A stretch of DNA of 64,000 bases. Origin: Bog-159 sp963709155 (lineage in GTDB: Bacteria > Acidobacteriota > Terriglobia > Bryobacterales > Bryobacteraceae). The stretch's first letter is position 1. The number at the start of each line of letters is the position of its first letter. This document shows positions 1 through 9,016 of the stretch, in pieces. A model generated the notes under the pieces. That model did not search any database, was not told where the DNA came from, and was given only the letters and a program-made list of their open reading frames with translations. The translations under genes were made by a program, and so were the position numbers. The stretch is taken from NCBI GenBank assembly GCA_963709155.1, contig CAVPVD010000001.1, positions 1 to 64,000 on the forward strand. The letters run 5' to 3'.

Positions 1-425
1 TTAGTCTTCCAAACCTCGGCTACACTGGCCGCCGTTCCCGCCGCGGGCAGCTAGCAGGTGGTGGGCGCTTGCCGCAGGCGCGTGGAGGTGGTCCAGGATG
101 CATAACGCGTCATGGCTTGCAGGAGGGTTGCTGTGGCGATTCGCGCACGGCGCATAAACAGACCCGCCTCCGCCCGTGCCCCTTTCCACGATGCCCCACC
201 GGCCGTCCCACCGCCGGGTGCGGCCATCGTGGGCGACGCGGACCCCTGTGTCCATGGAATAAGAAATTTGGGCAAATGGGTAATAAGTTTCAGGCCGTCG
301 TTCGGACACACTGCGGCAAAAGCCGACTTCACACTCCACGCACGGTGGCAGCTTGAAATCGCACACCGCAGGCCGACGCTGCTGTGGCGGATTGTGTAAA
401 GAAAAGGTTGGTTTTACGCTTTTGC
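1..425. other. no recognisable gene
   Basis: Open frames exist here on both strands, but none shows a recognisable domain, a plausible ribosome binding site or coherent composition. It may be the end of a neighbouring intergenic region. Nothing is called. Confidence 0.5.
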
Positions 426-453
426 TTGACATTTATAGGAAATGCCTTAGGAT
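426..453 (+). promoter_or_regulatory. putative sigma-70-type promoter of the Crp-family gene
   Basis: A perfect TTGACA lies at 426-431, followed after 16 bases by TAGGAT at 448-453. The local sequence is much more AT-rich than its surroundings. It would give a leader of roughly 135 bases before the start codon at 596. The assignment rests only on match to consensus. Confidence 0.45.
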
Positions 454-595
454 CAGTTTTAATGCGATTGCTGATTTGGTCGGCCAAATGGCGAGTCGAT
501 TGCAACGTTACGACACGTCCAGCTTCGATGACAGCTTCCGGGCGGCTCCCCGTTCGCCAGCCAGTTCCGCATGGCAATGGGAGCTAGAGACATGC

Positions 596-1255
596 ATGAA
601 ACCGATTTCAGATACCGATAGCCTTCTGTCCACCATCGCCCGGGAAGGTACCGTGGTTCCCTATCGCAAGGGCCAGGTGCTGTTCTCGCAAGGCGATGCG
701 GCGGACGCGGTGTTTTCGATCCTGAAAGGCAAAGTTAAGCTGTCCGTCGTCTCCAAACAGAACAGGGAAGCGGTGATTGCAGTCTTAGCCGTTGGCGACC
801 TCGTCGGCGAGGCTTCGCTGGTGGGCCAACCGCAGGTACGCCTGGCGACTGCAGCCGCGATGACGGAGTGTTCCATCGTGGGCCTGGCTAAGCCCGCTAT
901 GATGCGCCTGCTGCGGGACGATCACGCTTTTGCCCAGGCGGTTCTGTCCTATGTGCTCACCCGGAATATCCGGATCGAGGAGGATCTCGTGGATCAGCTT
1001 TTCAATTCCAGCGAGATGCGCCTGGCGCGGGTCCTGCTGCTGCTGGCCAACTTTGGGAAGGAAGGCACACCGGCGGGGCCGATTCCGGATATCAGCCAGG
1101 AAACCTTGGCCGGTCTGGTCGGCACCACTCGGTCGAGAGTGAGTTTCTTCATGAATAAATTCCGCAAACTCGGCTTTATCCACTATAATGGCGGGATTGA
1201 AGTCCATAGTTCGCTCCTGAATATCGTCCTGCACGACTCGCCTTTCAAGAGTTGA
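596..1255 (+). CDS. Crp/Fnr-family transcriptional regulator
   Basis: This 219-residue cytoplasmic protein has the two-domain Crp layout. Residues about 15-125 form a cyclic-nucleotide-binding-type beta roll (FSQGDAAD near residue 30, GEASLVG near 71). A C-terminal winged helix follows, with the recognition region ETLAGLVGTTRSRVSFF near 168-184. There is no N-terminal cysteine cluster, so an FNR-type iron-sulfur sensor is unlikely; the ligand cannot be told from sequence. The ATG at 596 is chosen because the protein then starts where the family starts and GGGAG lies about 12 bases upstream; the frame is open back to 353. It stands alone, so its targets are unknown. Confidence 0.88.
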   Translation: MKPISDTDSLLSTIAREGTVVPYRKGQVLFSQGDAADAVFSILKGKVKLSVVSKQNREAVIAVLAVGDLVGEASLVGQPQVRLATAAAMTECSIVGLAKPAMMRLLRDDHAFAQAVLSYVLTRNIRIEEDLVDQLFNSSEMRLARVLLLLANFGKEGTPAGPIPDISQETLAGLVGTTRSRVSFFMNKFRKLGFIHYNGGIEVHSSLLNIVLHDSPFKS

Positions 1256-1850
1256 ACGCCCCCAGCCGCGTGTCAAGCGCAGTCCCATAGAATCACGGTT
1301 TCCCCTCGGAGCCGCTTGACCCAGAGATTCCGTGATGGTATGCCAACGCCGCGCGCCGGTTTCAAAAGGCAGCGGTTCTTGCAGCCGCAATCTTCATTAT
1401 CCTCATAGTGCCGCTCTCCTGCTTGGATCTAAACCGCTCGCCATTTCTTCAGCGGTTCTGCATTTTTCGGCGCGCAGTTCGCCTTCGTAGATTAAGCGGA
1501 ACTCCGTCCGTTCCCCCTCGTCCGCCCTTTCAAAAGCGCGATGTTGGGATTGCCGCCGGCCCCATCGCGTGACTCGGTCTCAAAACTGAGTGAGCGCCCC
1601 GCGTTCCAGGACACCCCGCCCACCAACACCGGCTGTCCCGACCCGCCGAAAATGGCCCGTCTCACGCGCAGCAATCGCACCCTAACTTGGACAAACCAAC
1701 GGTTTACTTACGGGGAGAGTGAGCTGAGCAGTGGGTCAGTTTCCAACCTTTAGAAGTTCCCGCCAAGCTGTTCAAGGCGTGACCCAGACCTTTGCTTCCA
1801 TCTCCGCAATTCTGGTGAGAAAGTAAACGGGACCGGTTCGCCGGAGCGTA
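1256..1850. other. intergenic, no gene recognised
   Basis: About 600 bases after the Crp-family gene contain only short frames without recognisable domains. On the minus strand near 1430-1510 there is a short peptide-like stretch (FRLIYEGELRAEK) that could be a coding remnant, but it cannot be extended into a gene. Confidence 0.4.
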
Positions 1851-1853
1851 CCG

Positions 1854-1891
1854 ATCGTGCGCGACGTGGCTTCCGGATGCGCCTACCCGGC
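1854..1891 (+). pseudogene. tiny fragment resembling the secreted protein encoded at 29969-31942
   Basis: These 38 bases match 30683-30720 at 34 positions and encode IVRDVASGCAYPA in the same sense as the intact gene. Flanking sequence does not continue the similarity. The simplest reading is a remnant of a paralogue lost from this decayed region; a chance match of a conserved motif is the alternative. Confidence 0.35.
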
Positions 1892-1924
1892 TTCAATGCC
1901 TGGCCACCGGGTTGTGAACGGTTT

Positions 1925-2070
1925 CGAGAGTGCAGAACTTTCATAACCATCTGAACTAACTCCGGCCTTGTCTTCTTTAACAGCTCGCCAAGGTCCGGGC
2001 CCAACATCTTGGGCATCTCTACATCCAAGAGAAGCAAATCGATCTTCTCGTCGGTACCGTCCGCCAGACC
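1925..2070 (-). pseudogene. truncated response-regulator receiver domain
   Basis: The minus strand encodes the middle of a CheY-like receiver domain: a hydrophobic strand ending in the phospho-acceptor Asp (LLLLDVEMPKM), then PDLGELLKKTRPEL. Both the N-terminal part and everything after the next beta strand are missing. Upstream it abuts the IstA fragment at about 2070-2074; downstream it runs into unrelated sequence. There is no start codon of its own. It is a gene fragment left by rearrangement. Confidence 0.6.
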
Positions 2071-2073
2071 TGG

Positions 2074-2357
2074 ATCATGTGGAGGTTTGGTATGGGCAGC
2101 GGAAGGTCGAAGACCTTCCGCGGCTGCGCGGGCGGTCGAAGCATCGGGTGGATTACCGGCACATCATCGAATGGTTGATGCGGAAGCCCGGGGCCTTTGC
2201 GAACTACCGGTATCAAGAGGATCTGTTTCCGACCAGCCGGTTTAGGATGGCATACGATGCGTTGCGGGAAGCAACGCCCTGCCGGTCAAGCAAAGAGTAT
2301 CTGAAGATCTTGAAACTGGCGGCCGAAGCCGGCGAGGTGTCAGAAATTTCGGCCTAG
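2074..2357 (+). pseudogene. istA: C-terminal fragment of an IS21-family transposase (IstA)
   Basis: About 93 residues resemble the C-terminal region of IS21 IstA: HVEVWYGQRKVEDLPRLRG, then HIIEWLMRKPGAF and LFPTSRFRMAYD. The DDE catalytic core and the IstB helper are absent, so this is a dead remnant. Its 3' end is cut by the IS630 element: the apparent TAG stop at 2355-2357 is the first three bases of that element's terminal repeat. Confidence 0.75.
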
Positions 2358-2383
2358 ATCCTTGTTCTCTTAGTATCTATACA
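2355..2383 (+). repeat. IS630 left terminal inverted repeat
   Basis: Begins TAGATC, then GTTCTCT and TATC blocks shared with the right end in inverted orientation. The first two bases are the TA target site. It lies just downstream of the transposase stop codon at 2377. Confidence 0.8.
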
Positions 2384-3525
2384 ATAATAATCTCGTCCAT
2401 TTTGTACTTCCACCGAAACACCACCGGGGCCGCGTTGATCTCCTCGAAATATTGGTGAATTCGGTCGATCAACTCTTGCTTGCTGGTTACTCGGATTCCG
2501 CGGAGCATCGTACGCGTCATCTTGCTGAATTGATTTTCGATCAGATTCAGCCACGAGCCGTGCTTCGGGGTGAACACAAAAACGAATCGTTGGGGCATGG
2601 TCTGCAAGTAGCCGCGCGTCTCCTTGGAGATGTGCGCGGAATGGTTGTCCAGCACCAATCGGATTTGATGGTGCTCCGGATAGGCGCCGTCCAACTTTTG
2701 CAAGAACGTGATGAAGTCGCTGCTGTTGTGCGTGTCGCTGACGGTTTCGGTCACTCTCCCGGTGTGCAAATCCAGTCCGGCCAATAGCGACACCGTGCCC
2801 AGTCGCACATACTCGCCGTCCCGGAGGTGGCTGGGGTGCGTTCCCACCACGGGTGGCCGATCGGGCGTCGTTGACGCTAGGGCCTGAATGCCGGGCTTCT
2901 CGTCATACGAGATCGTCACCATACCCAGTTGCCGGCCGGCCTCGCCCCGCCGATATTCGTTGACGATTTCGACCTCCTTGTAGACGTGCAGCACGCTAGA
3001 CATTTTGATTTCGAAGTCCGGGTCCCTTTTCTCCACGTAGTATCGAATCTTGTGCGGTCGCAGTTCCCCCTGCCGCAAGATCTTGTGGAGTTTGGATCGG
3101 CTCAGTCCACGCAGCGCCGGGTGCCCGGCCGCGATGCAGTTCTCGCGCACGTGAGCGACCAACAACCTGTAGGTCCACAATTCGTAGGAATATCCCAGTT
3201 CCTTCGGCTTCTGGCAAGCACAGTGTTGTACCCAGGCAATCGCATCGTCCGGCAGGCTCCGCGGCTTGCCAGACCTGGGCAATTCCCCCAGCGCTGCGTC
3301 CAGACCGAATTGAAGAAACTTCTGAATGCAGAGCACCACGGTGCTGCGGCTGACGTGGTGGTGCTGCGCGATGGCTTCGTCACTCTGCCCGGACAGCGAA
3401 TCCAAAAGAAAAGCTGCCCGAAGGGTGCGCCGCTTCTGCTCGGTTCGAGACTTACGGATGGACTCCAACTTGAGCAGGTCCTGCTCGCTGAACTGCACGG
3501 GACTGCGCTTCCTGGGGAAGGGCAT
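2377..3525 (-). CDS. IS630-family DDE transposase
   Basis: This 382-residue transposase is full length for the family. Residues about 10-90 are a helix-turn-helix region (DEAIAQHHHVSRSTV). The RNase H-like DDE core carries Asp208 (SYDEKPGIQ), Asp293 (LDNHSAH) and Glu330 (LNLIENQFSK), with 36 residues between the second Asp and the Glu. All three catalytic acids are present and there is no frameshift, so the element may be functional. The start at 3525 gives the usual N-terminus; the gene fills the element between its terminal repeats. Confidence 0.92.
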   Translation of the reverse strand: MPFPRKRSPVQFSEQDLLKLESIRKSRTEQKRRTLRAAFLLDSLSGQSDEAIAQHHHVSRSTVVLCIQKFLQFGLDAALGELPRSGKPRSLPDDAIAWVQHCACQKPKELGYSYELWTYRLLVAHVRENCIAAGHPALRGLSRSKLHKILRQGELRPHKIRYYVEKRDPDFEIKMSSVLHVYKEVEIVNEYRRGEAGRQLGMVTISYDEKPGIQALASTTPDRPPVVGTHPSHLRDGEYVRLGTVSLLAGLDLHTGRVTETVSDTHNSSDFITFLQKLDGAYPEHHQIRLVLDNHSAHISKETRGYLQTMPQRFVFVFTPKHGSWLNLIENQFSKMTRTMLRGIRVTSKQELIDRIHQYFEEINAAPVVFRWKYKMDEIIIV

Positions 3526-3553
3526 GACCCATTAAAACATAAATCGCGTTAAA

Positions 3554-3582
3554 TGTATCGATATTTAGAGAACTATGATCTA
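3554..3582 (-). repeat. IS630 right terminal inverted repeat
   Basis: Read on the minus strand this begins TAGATC and carries the same GTTCTCT, TATC and ATACA blocks as the left end. It lies about 30 bases upstream of the transposase start and probably overlaps its promoter. Confidence 0.8.
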
Positions 3583-3708
3583 GTCGTGGTCCGGCCATTT
3601 GAACAGGCTGTCCGCGCGCTCTTGCGGCATCTGGTGGGAGAGCGCGGTCAGGCGAGGCGGACGCCAGCTGGGGCGCCCGCCTGCGGCAACGCGGGAAAGA
3701 GAAGCAGT

Positions 3709-6700
3709 TTAGTGGCTGGTCGTATAAGTCATGTACCCTAGCAAGAGCGCGTCCTTGGAATCCGGGGAGGCCCACAGTCCCCGCAGCAATTGCTTCCGGC
3801 TGGCCTTCAATAACCCCTTCAGATCCACGCCGCATTCGAAACGCATGTGGTTCATCGCGCCCATGCTGTTGTAGGACGCCGCCGATACCGCCGAAATACC
3901 CAGGGAACCTGCCGCTGCACTGGAATCGCCCGCGCCCACCGCAGCCGCCGTGGCCGAGCCGAAGTCATCCATCGGCCGGAATCCGTGTGCGCCCATGGCC
4001 GGATGCCCGAACGCGATCGGCGCAGATACCTGCCGCGCAACGGACGCCGCCTGCGGCACGCGCGCCATTGTGAACGCCGGAATAGTCGTCGCAGCAGTCG
4101 TCGGAACAGTCGCGGCCACCGTCACCGGAAGCTGCCCAAACGTGCGGCCGGATACTTCGAGCCCATAGTGGCCCTTTGCCCCCGAGCCGTGGTTCTGGAC
4201 CGGCTGGATCACTTGCGTGGTCAACGTGGGGGCGGTGTTGGAAGTCGTAAGCGCCCCCGGCACCACCTTCAACACCACACTGCCGGGGTTGTAAGTGATG
4301 GCGAAGTGCTCCGTGCCGTTGATCGCCAGGCCGTTCACGGTGCCAAACTGCGTGCCGCCCAGCGACGATGCCGTCAGAATTGTGAACGTCGCGTTCATAG
4401 CGGGAGTGAAACTGCCCAAGGTGAGGTTCAGCGTGCCGCCTAGCGTGGCGGTTCCAGTTACTTTGAGTTGATCGTACTTGGTGCCCGCGGTAGCCCCGTT
4501 GATCTGAATATCCAGCACCCCCGTGGAGTCTTCCGTATAGGTATTGGCCACCGTCAGTTTGCCGGTGGTGGCGACCGAAGTGCCAGGACTCAAGACGCCG
4601 CCCGCATCCACCACGTTGTAGCCCAGCGTGCCGCCGCCGAACAGCGAGCCGCCGTTGACGTCCAACGTGCCGGGCGTCGAAGAGGTCAAGGTGCCGCTCA
4701 CCGTGGTCGTCCCCGCGGCTTGCGTAAAGTTGAAACTGCTGCCGCCCACCGTAAAGGCGGTGCCCGCCGATACCGTGAACAGACCCGAATTGGTGAAACT
4801 GCCCCCAGTGGTGGTCAGCGCCGCGCCGCTAGCCAGCTTGAAAACGCCCTTTGAGGAATTGTCGTTGAAGCCGGCCAGGATATTGTTGCCGCCGAAGTTC
4901 TTCATTTCTCCGGAGCCGGTCAGCGTGATATTCGCCGCGTTGGTGGCGATGGTCGTACCGCTCGCGTCGAATTGCAGCGTGCCGGTGAGGTTGTAAATAC
5001 CGCCGGTCAGCGTCGTGCCTGAGAAATTCGTCAGCGCGCCCCCGGCCGATGTGCCGATTTCCATGGTGTCGCCGGCGCTCACTTTGATGGTGCCGTTGTT
5101 CGTTAGACCGGCCGGGCTAGGCAGGAAAATCAGCGGGGATCCCTGATTGGCGTTCAAGGTGCCGGTGTTTACGATGCCCAGGTTCGAAATGGTGCCCGAG
5201 CCTTGAATGGTGCTCTTGTTCGTGAGCACCGGCGCCGCGCTCAGCCCGGTGATGTCGCCGCCCGTCAGGGTGATGGATCCGGCGCCGGTCAGCGTGGTGG
5301 CGCTCTTTATATCCAGCGTGCCGTCCACCGCGATCACCCCAGAGTTGGTGTCCGTGGCGGCCGTAGACAAGGTCAGGAAAGCTCCGCTATCTATCGTAAC
5401 CGTCCCCGAATTACCGAGCGATCCGAAGGTAGCTGTGTCGGTCGAGCCGAGGGTCACCGTACCGGCGGAGTTGTTCGTCAGTTTGCCGGTCACCGACAGC
5501 GTATTGGCAGCGCCGTTGGTCGCCAGCGTTCCGGCATTAGTCATGCCGCCGGTCACCGCGAGTTTGCCGCCGGCGTCCACGTCCAGGGTGCTGGAGTTGG
5601 TTAATACGCTGCCGCTGGCTACGCTCATAGTCCCGCCGCTCACTATGATCGAGCCGGTGTTGGAATCCGCGCCTGCGGCGGTCAGCTTGAGAGTTGCGCC
5701 TTTATTCACCGTTACGTTCCCCGCATTGGCCAGCAGGCCCACGCTAGCGGTGTCGGCGGTGTCGTTGTTGGCGCCGATGGTGAAGTTGAAGCCGGTGTCG
5801 TTGAACAGTGTGCCGGTTATCGTAATTGTATTGGCGGCACCGCCCAGATTTGCATAGTTGGTGGTAATCGTCCCGCTATTGGTAAGGCTGCCGGTGATAG
5901 TGAGCTTGCCGCCCCGCTCCTCGTCTATTGTGCCGGCATTGGTGAAGGATCCCGCCTGCATGTCCAGCGTTCCGCCGGTCAGTGTAATGCTGCTGGAGTT
6001 GCTGTCCGTACCGTTCGTAGTCAGGTTCAAAGCCGCGCCAGTGCCCACTGTCACCGTGCCGGAGTTGGTGAGCAGCCCCACATTGGCCACATCGCTGGTG
6101 TCGTTATTGTCGCCGATGGTCACCGCGCCGCCGGTGTTGTTAGTCAGCGTGCCGGTCACGTTAAGGGCGTTTGCGCCGCCCTGCAGGTTCTGCAGATTGG
6201 TGGCCACCGTGCCGCTGTTGGTCAGGTTGCCGGAAACCGTGAGTGAACTGGATTGCTCCACGTCCATGGTTCCCGGGTTGCTGAAGGCCCCGGGCGTAGT
6301 ATAACTACCCCCGGCCGCGACCGTGAAGGTTCCGCCGCTGGCATTGTTGTTGAAACCGGCGAGCAAATTGTTGCCGCCCAGGTCGAGAAGCTTCGGGCTG
6401 GAGCCGGCCAGGGTGAGGTTCGCATCGTTGGTGACCACCTGGCTGCCGCTGGTCCCGAATTGCAGCGTGCCGGCGACATAATAGGTCCCCCCGGTGAGCG
6501 TGGTGCCGGTAAAATTGCTGAGCGCGCCGGCGACCGTGAAGGTGTCTCCGCCGCCGATGATGAGCGCACCGTTGTTCGTGAAGTTGCCGCCGCCGGGGGC
6601 ACTGGTAGTGAAGTTTCGTCCCGCGCCAAGCTGGAATACGCCGCCTGCCTCATTGTTGTCGAAGTTGGCCAGCGCATTGGCGTTGGTGTTGCTGACGATC

Positions 6701-8793
6701 TGGGACTCGGACCCCGTCAGAATGATATCGGCCGCGTTGTTGACGACATTGGCGTTGTCGAATTGCAGCGTTCCGCCGCTGACGTTGTAAGTTCCGCCGG
6801 TGAGAGTGTTCGTGCCGCTGCTAAAATTAGTGAACACACCGCCGGTGATATCCAGCGTACTGCCGGTGTTCACCTGCACGGTTCCGTTGTTGGTGAAGCC
6901 GGTGCTGCTCGGTTTAATGTACAGCTCGGTCAACTGATTGGCGAGGATGGTCCCGGCAGCGCCGTTTACCAATCCCATCGCGCCGTTGCCGATATTGCCG
7001 AATCCTTCAATGGTGTTATTGACGTTGGTCAGCACATCGCTACTGGCGGCGCCGGATATAAGGGAGCCGCCGGAATTGCCCAGCGACACGGTGCCGCCCC
7101 CGGTCAGAGCTACGTTTGCGCTTCCCAGGGTCAGGTTTGAGCTGCCGCAGCAGCCTGTCGTTTGTATAAGCCCGGTGTTGGCGATGGTTCCCTCAAGCGT
7201 CGTGTTATTGCCGCCGTTGGCCATCTGATATGTGCCCACGATGGTGACTCCATTGAGCGTGGGATTCCCGGAAGGCTGGATCAGGCCATCGCCCGCAGTG
7301 CTCAACGTGCCTCCGTTGATCGTCGTGTTTTGCAGCGTCACGATAGAAAGGATTCCGGAGCCGTTATCTCCCGAAGCCAGAATGGTGCCGCCGGCGTTAT
7401 TGTAGGCGCCGCCGTTTAAGATCAGGTTGCCACCGGCCGTGGCTTCGAGTATTCCGCTGTTGGTTGTTCCACTGCTCGTCTGAATAGTGAGCGGATCTGA
7501 CCGGTTTCCAATATTGGCATCGATGGTTCCCTGGTTGACCAGGCCCATTGAATTGTCTCCGATATTGCCGAACCCTTGAATGGTATTGTTGGCGTTCGTC
7601 AGCACATCGGTGCCGGTGGCGCCGTATATGAGTGAGCCACCGGAATTGCTGAGCGACACGGTTCCTCCACCGGTCAGAGTTACGCTCGAGCCCCCCAGGA
7701 TCAGGTTGGAGGTGCCGCAGCAGCCGACCGTTTGGATAAGTCCAGTATTTGCGATGGTTCCCTCAATCGTCGTGTTATTGCCGCCGTTGGCCATCTGATA
7801 TATGCCGTCGATGGTCACTCCGTTGAGCGTGGGAGTCCCGGAAGGCTGGATTAGGCCGTCGCCCACCGTGCTCAACGTGCCACCGGTGATCGTCGCGTTT
7901 TGCAGAGTCACGATGGAAAGGATTCCGGAGCCGTTATCTCCCGAAGCCAGAATGGTGCCGCCGGCGTTATTGTAGGCGCCGCCGTTTAAGATCAGGTTGC
8001 CACCGGCCGTGGCTTCGAGTATGCCGCTGTTGGTTGTTCCACTGCTCGTCTGAATAGTGAGCGGATCTGACCGGTTTCCAATATTGGCGTCGATCGTTCC
8101 CTGGTTGACCAGCCCCATTGAGTTGTTGCCGATGTTTCCGGACCCCTGAATGGTATTGTTGACATTGGTCAACACATCGCCGCTGTCGGCGCCGTAGATC
8201 AAATTGCTGGTGCCGCCGTTGAGGTCTATTAAACCGCCGCCGGTGAGCGTGACGGCCGAACTGCCGATGATTAACGAGCTGGAGTTGAGAGTGATGCCGC
8301 CTAGCGGGCTCGTGTTGTTTAGGTTGGTGATGGTGGTCCCGTCGATGGTCAGCGAGGTTCCGCCATTGAAACTCAACCGGCTGGTACTATTGGCGACGCT
8401 GCCGATCGAGAGATTGTTGAGGGTGGCGTTCACGTTCAGCGACACCACGGCGGCGGGCGTGGAGTCGTTGATGTAAACATCGTCGCTAGAATTCGGCAAG
8501 CCGGCCGACCACGTCCCAGGGCTCCAGTTACCAGGGCCGCCTCCCCAGATGTCTGAGGTGATCTGCGGCCCCACGAACGGCCGCAAGGCCCAGGCATGCG
8601 CGCCGGCGGTTTCCGGGGCCTGCCAGGCAACTCGTGGGAGAAGCTGCGGCAAGCTGAGTGTACGCCCCACGAAAGACCGCGTAAAATGATCTGCGCCGGG
8701 CTGGGCGGTCTGCGCGCTAGCAATCTGCGTGAATGCCGCTATGGACAGAAATAGGGCGGCCGGCGGCCGGGCCGAAAGCGCTCTCTTGGACAT
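3709..8793 (-). CDS. giant secreted repeat protein, autotransporter-passenger-like adhesin
   Basis: The protein has 1694 residues. A Sec signal peptide ends at about residue 28 (ASAQ), followed by more than 1300 residues of short Gly/Asn/Thr-rich repeats such as LTNSGTVTVGTGA. These are typical of beta-helical passengers and filamentous-haemagglutinin-like proteins. Near residues 1400-1550 there is a passenger-end-like segment (GGVLSPGTS, YDQLKVTGTATLGGTLNLTL). I see no C-terminal beta-barrel, LPXTG or PEP-CTERM signal; the tail is Ala-rich and then basic, so the export and anchoring route is unclear. A strong Shine-Dalgarno (GAGAGGAGG) precedes the start. Two near-identical 190-residue units show recent tandem duplication. 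It is divergent from the sigma factor/kinase operon. Surface adhesion is inferred. Confidence 0.75.
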   Translation of the reverse strand: MSKRALSARPPAALFLSIAAFTQIASAQTAQPGADHFTRSFVGRTLSLPQLLPRVAWQAPETAGAHAWALRPFVGPQITSDIWGGGPGNWSPGTWSAGLPNSSDDVYINDSTPAAVVSLNVNATLNNLSIGSVANSTSRLSFNGGTSLTIDGTTITNLNNTSPLGGITLNSSSLIIGSSAVTLTGGGLIDLNGGTSNLIYGADSGDVLTNVNNTIQGSGNIGNNSMGLVNQGTIDANIGNRSDPLTIQTSSGTTNSGILEATAGGNLILNGGAYNNAGGTILASGDNGSGILSIVTLQNATITGGTLSTVGDGLIQPSGTPTLNGVTIDGIYQMANGGNNTTIEGTIANTGLIQTVGCCGTSNLILGGSSVTLTGGGTVSLSNSGGSLIYGATGTDVLTNANNTIQGFGNIGDNSMGLVNQGTIDANIGNRSDPLTIQTSSGTTNSGILEATAGGNLILNGGAYNNAGGTILASGDNGSGILSIVTLQNTTINGGTLSTAGDGLIQPSGNPTLNGVTIVGTYQMANGGNNTTLEGTIANTGLIQTTGCCGSSNLTLGSANVALTGGGTVSLGNSGGSLISGAASSDVLTNVNNTIEGFGNIGNGAMGLVNGAAGTILANQLTELYIKPSSTGFTNNGTVQVNTGSTLDITGGVFTNFSSGTNTLTGGTYNVSGGTLQFDNANVVNNAADIILTGSESQIVSNTNANALANFDNNEAGGVFQLGAGRNFTTSAPGGGNFTNNGALIIGGGDTFTVAGALSNFTGTTLTGGTYYVAGTLQFGTSGSQVVTNDANLTLAGSSPKLLDLGGNNLLAGFNNNASGGTFTVAAGGSYTTPGAFSNPGTMDVEQSSSLTVSGNLTNSGTVATNLQNLQGGANALNVTGTLTNNTGGAVTIGDNNDTSDVANVGLLTNSGTVTVGTGAALNLTTNGTDSNSSSITLTGGTLDMQAGSFTNAGTIDEERGGKLTITGSLTNSGTITTNYANLGGAANTITITGTLFNDTGFNFTIGANNDTADTASVGLLANAGNVTVNKGATLKLTAAGADSNTGSIIVSGGTMSVASGSVLTNSSTLDVDAGGKLAVTGGMTNAGTLATNGAANTLSVTGKLTNNSAGTVTLGSTDTATFGSLGNSGTVTIDSGAFLTLSTAATDTNSGVIAVDGTLDIKSATTLTGAGSITLTGGDITGLSAAPVLTNKSTIQGSGTISNLGIVNTGTLNANQGSPLIFLPSPAGLTNNGTIKVSAGDTMEIGTSAGGALTNFSGTTLTGGIYNLTGTLQFDASGTTIATNAANITLTGSGEMKNFGGNNILAGFNDNSSKGVFKLASGAALTTTGGSFTNSGLFTVSAGTAFTVGGSSFNFTQAAGTTTVSGTLTSSTPGTLDVNGGSLFGGGTLGYNVVDAGGVLSPGTSVATTGKLTVANTYTEDSTGVLDIQINGATAGTKYDQLKVTGTATLGGTLNLTLGSFTPAMNATFTILTASSLGGTQFGTVNGLAINGTEHFAITYNPGSVVLKVVPGALTTSNTAPTLTTQVIQPVQNHGSGAKGHYGLEVSGRTFGQLPVTVAATVPTTAATTIPAFTMARVPQAASVARQVSAPIAFGHPAMGAHGFRPMDDFGSATAAAVGAGDSSAAAGSLGISAVSAASYNSMGAMNHMRFECGVDLKGLLKASRKQLLRGLWASPDSKDALLLGYMTYTTSH
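6960..8260 (-). repeat. 570-bp tandem repeats inside the adhesin gene
   Basis: Two complete units with a period of 570 bases (190 codons) and a third partial unit lie here. The cores at about 7341-7560 and 7911-8130 are almost identical in DNA, while the flanks of each unit have diverged. The period is a multiple of three, so the frame is kept. This implies recent duplication or gene conversion and makes the locus prone to copy-number change. Confidence 0.85.
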
Positions 8794-8871
8794 GCGTCGA
8801 ATCCTCCTCTCGAGTGGTGGCGGCGTGGCGTTCGGAGACGGCCGCCCAATTAGTACGGCGCAATTGGTTCT

Positions 8872-8928
8872 AAAAACCCTTCAAGAAATTCCCTGTACGA
8901 ACGATGGGCTGCGCGCTGAAGGGTTTTT
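8872..8928. repeat. 12-bp perfect inverted repeat in the divergent promoter region
   Basis: AAAAACCCTTCA at 8872-8883 is repeated in inverted orientation as TGAAGGGTTTTT at 8917-8928, with 33 bases between. It sits between the divergent adhesin and sigma factor genes. It could be a regulator site, paired half-sites or a small relic element. A TATATATATAT tract follows at about 8948. Confidence 0.6.
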
Positions 8929-9016
8929 CACCCGGATTGCGCCGTTTATATATATATGGGTACGGCTAGTACGTGCCGGGGCCGAACTGCCCCCGGAAAC
9001 CGGTCTATGATGAAAC

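Larger units (their letters stand above)
2355..3582 (-). mobile_element. complete IS630-family insertion sequence
   Basis: The element is bounded by imperfect inverted repeats, 2355-2383 and 3554-3582, which match at 24 of 29 positions. Both ends begin with TA (2355-2356 and 3581-3582), as expected for the TA target duplication of IS630/Tc1-type elements. It contains one full-length transposase gene on the minus strand. It inserted into an already truncated IS21 IstA remnant, so it is the younger event. Confidence 0.88.

Noticed and set aside
1..432. A 143-codon minus-strand frame at the left edge
   Set aside because: No recognisable domain and no ribosome binding site; it runs through the likely promoter of the Crp-family gene and looks like a GC-driven open frame.
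2452..3552. Long plus-strand frames opposite the IS630 transposase
   Set aside because: They are antisense shadows of a clear DDE transposase with all catalytic residues.
6960..8260. Regular repeats considered as a CRISPR array
   Set aside because: The period is 570 bases, the units are coding and in frame within the adhesin, and there are no short repeats with unique spacers or cas genes.
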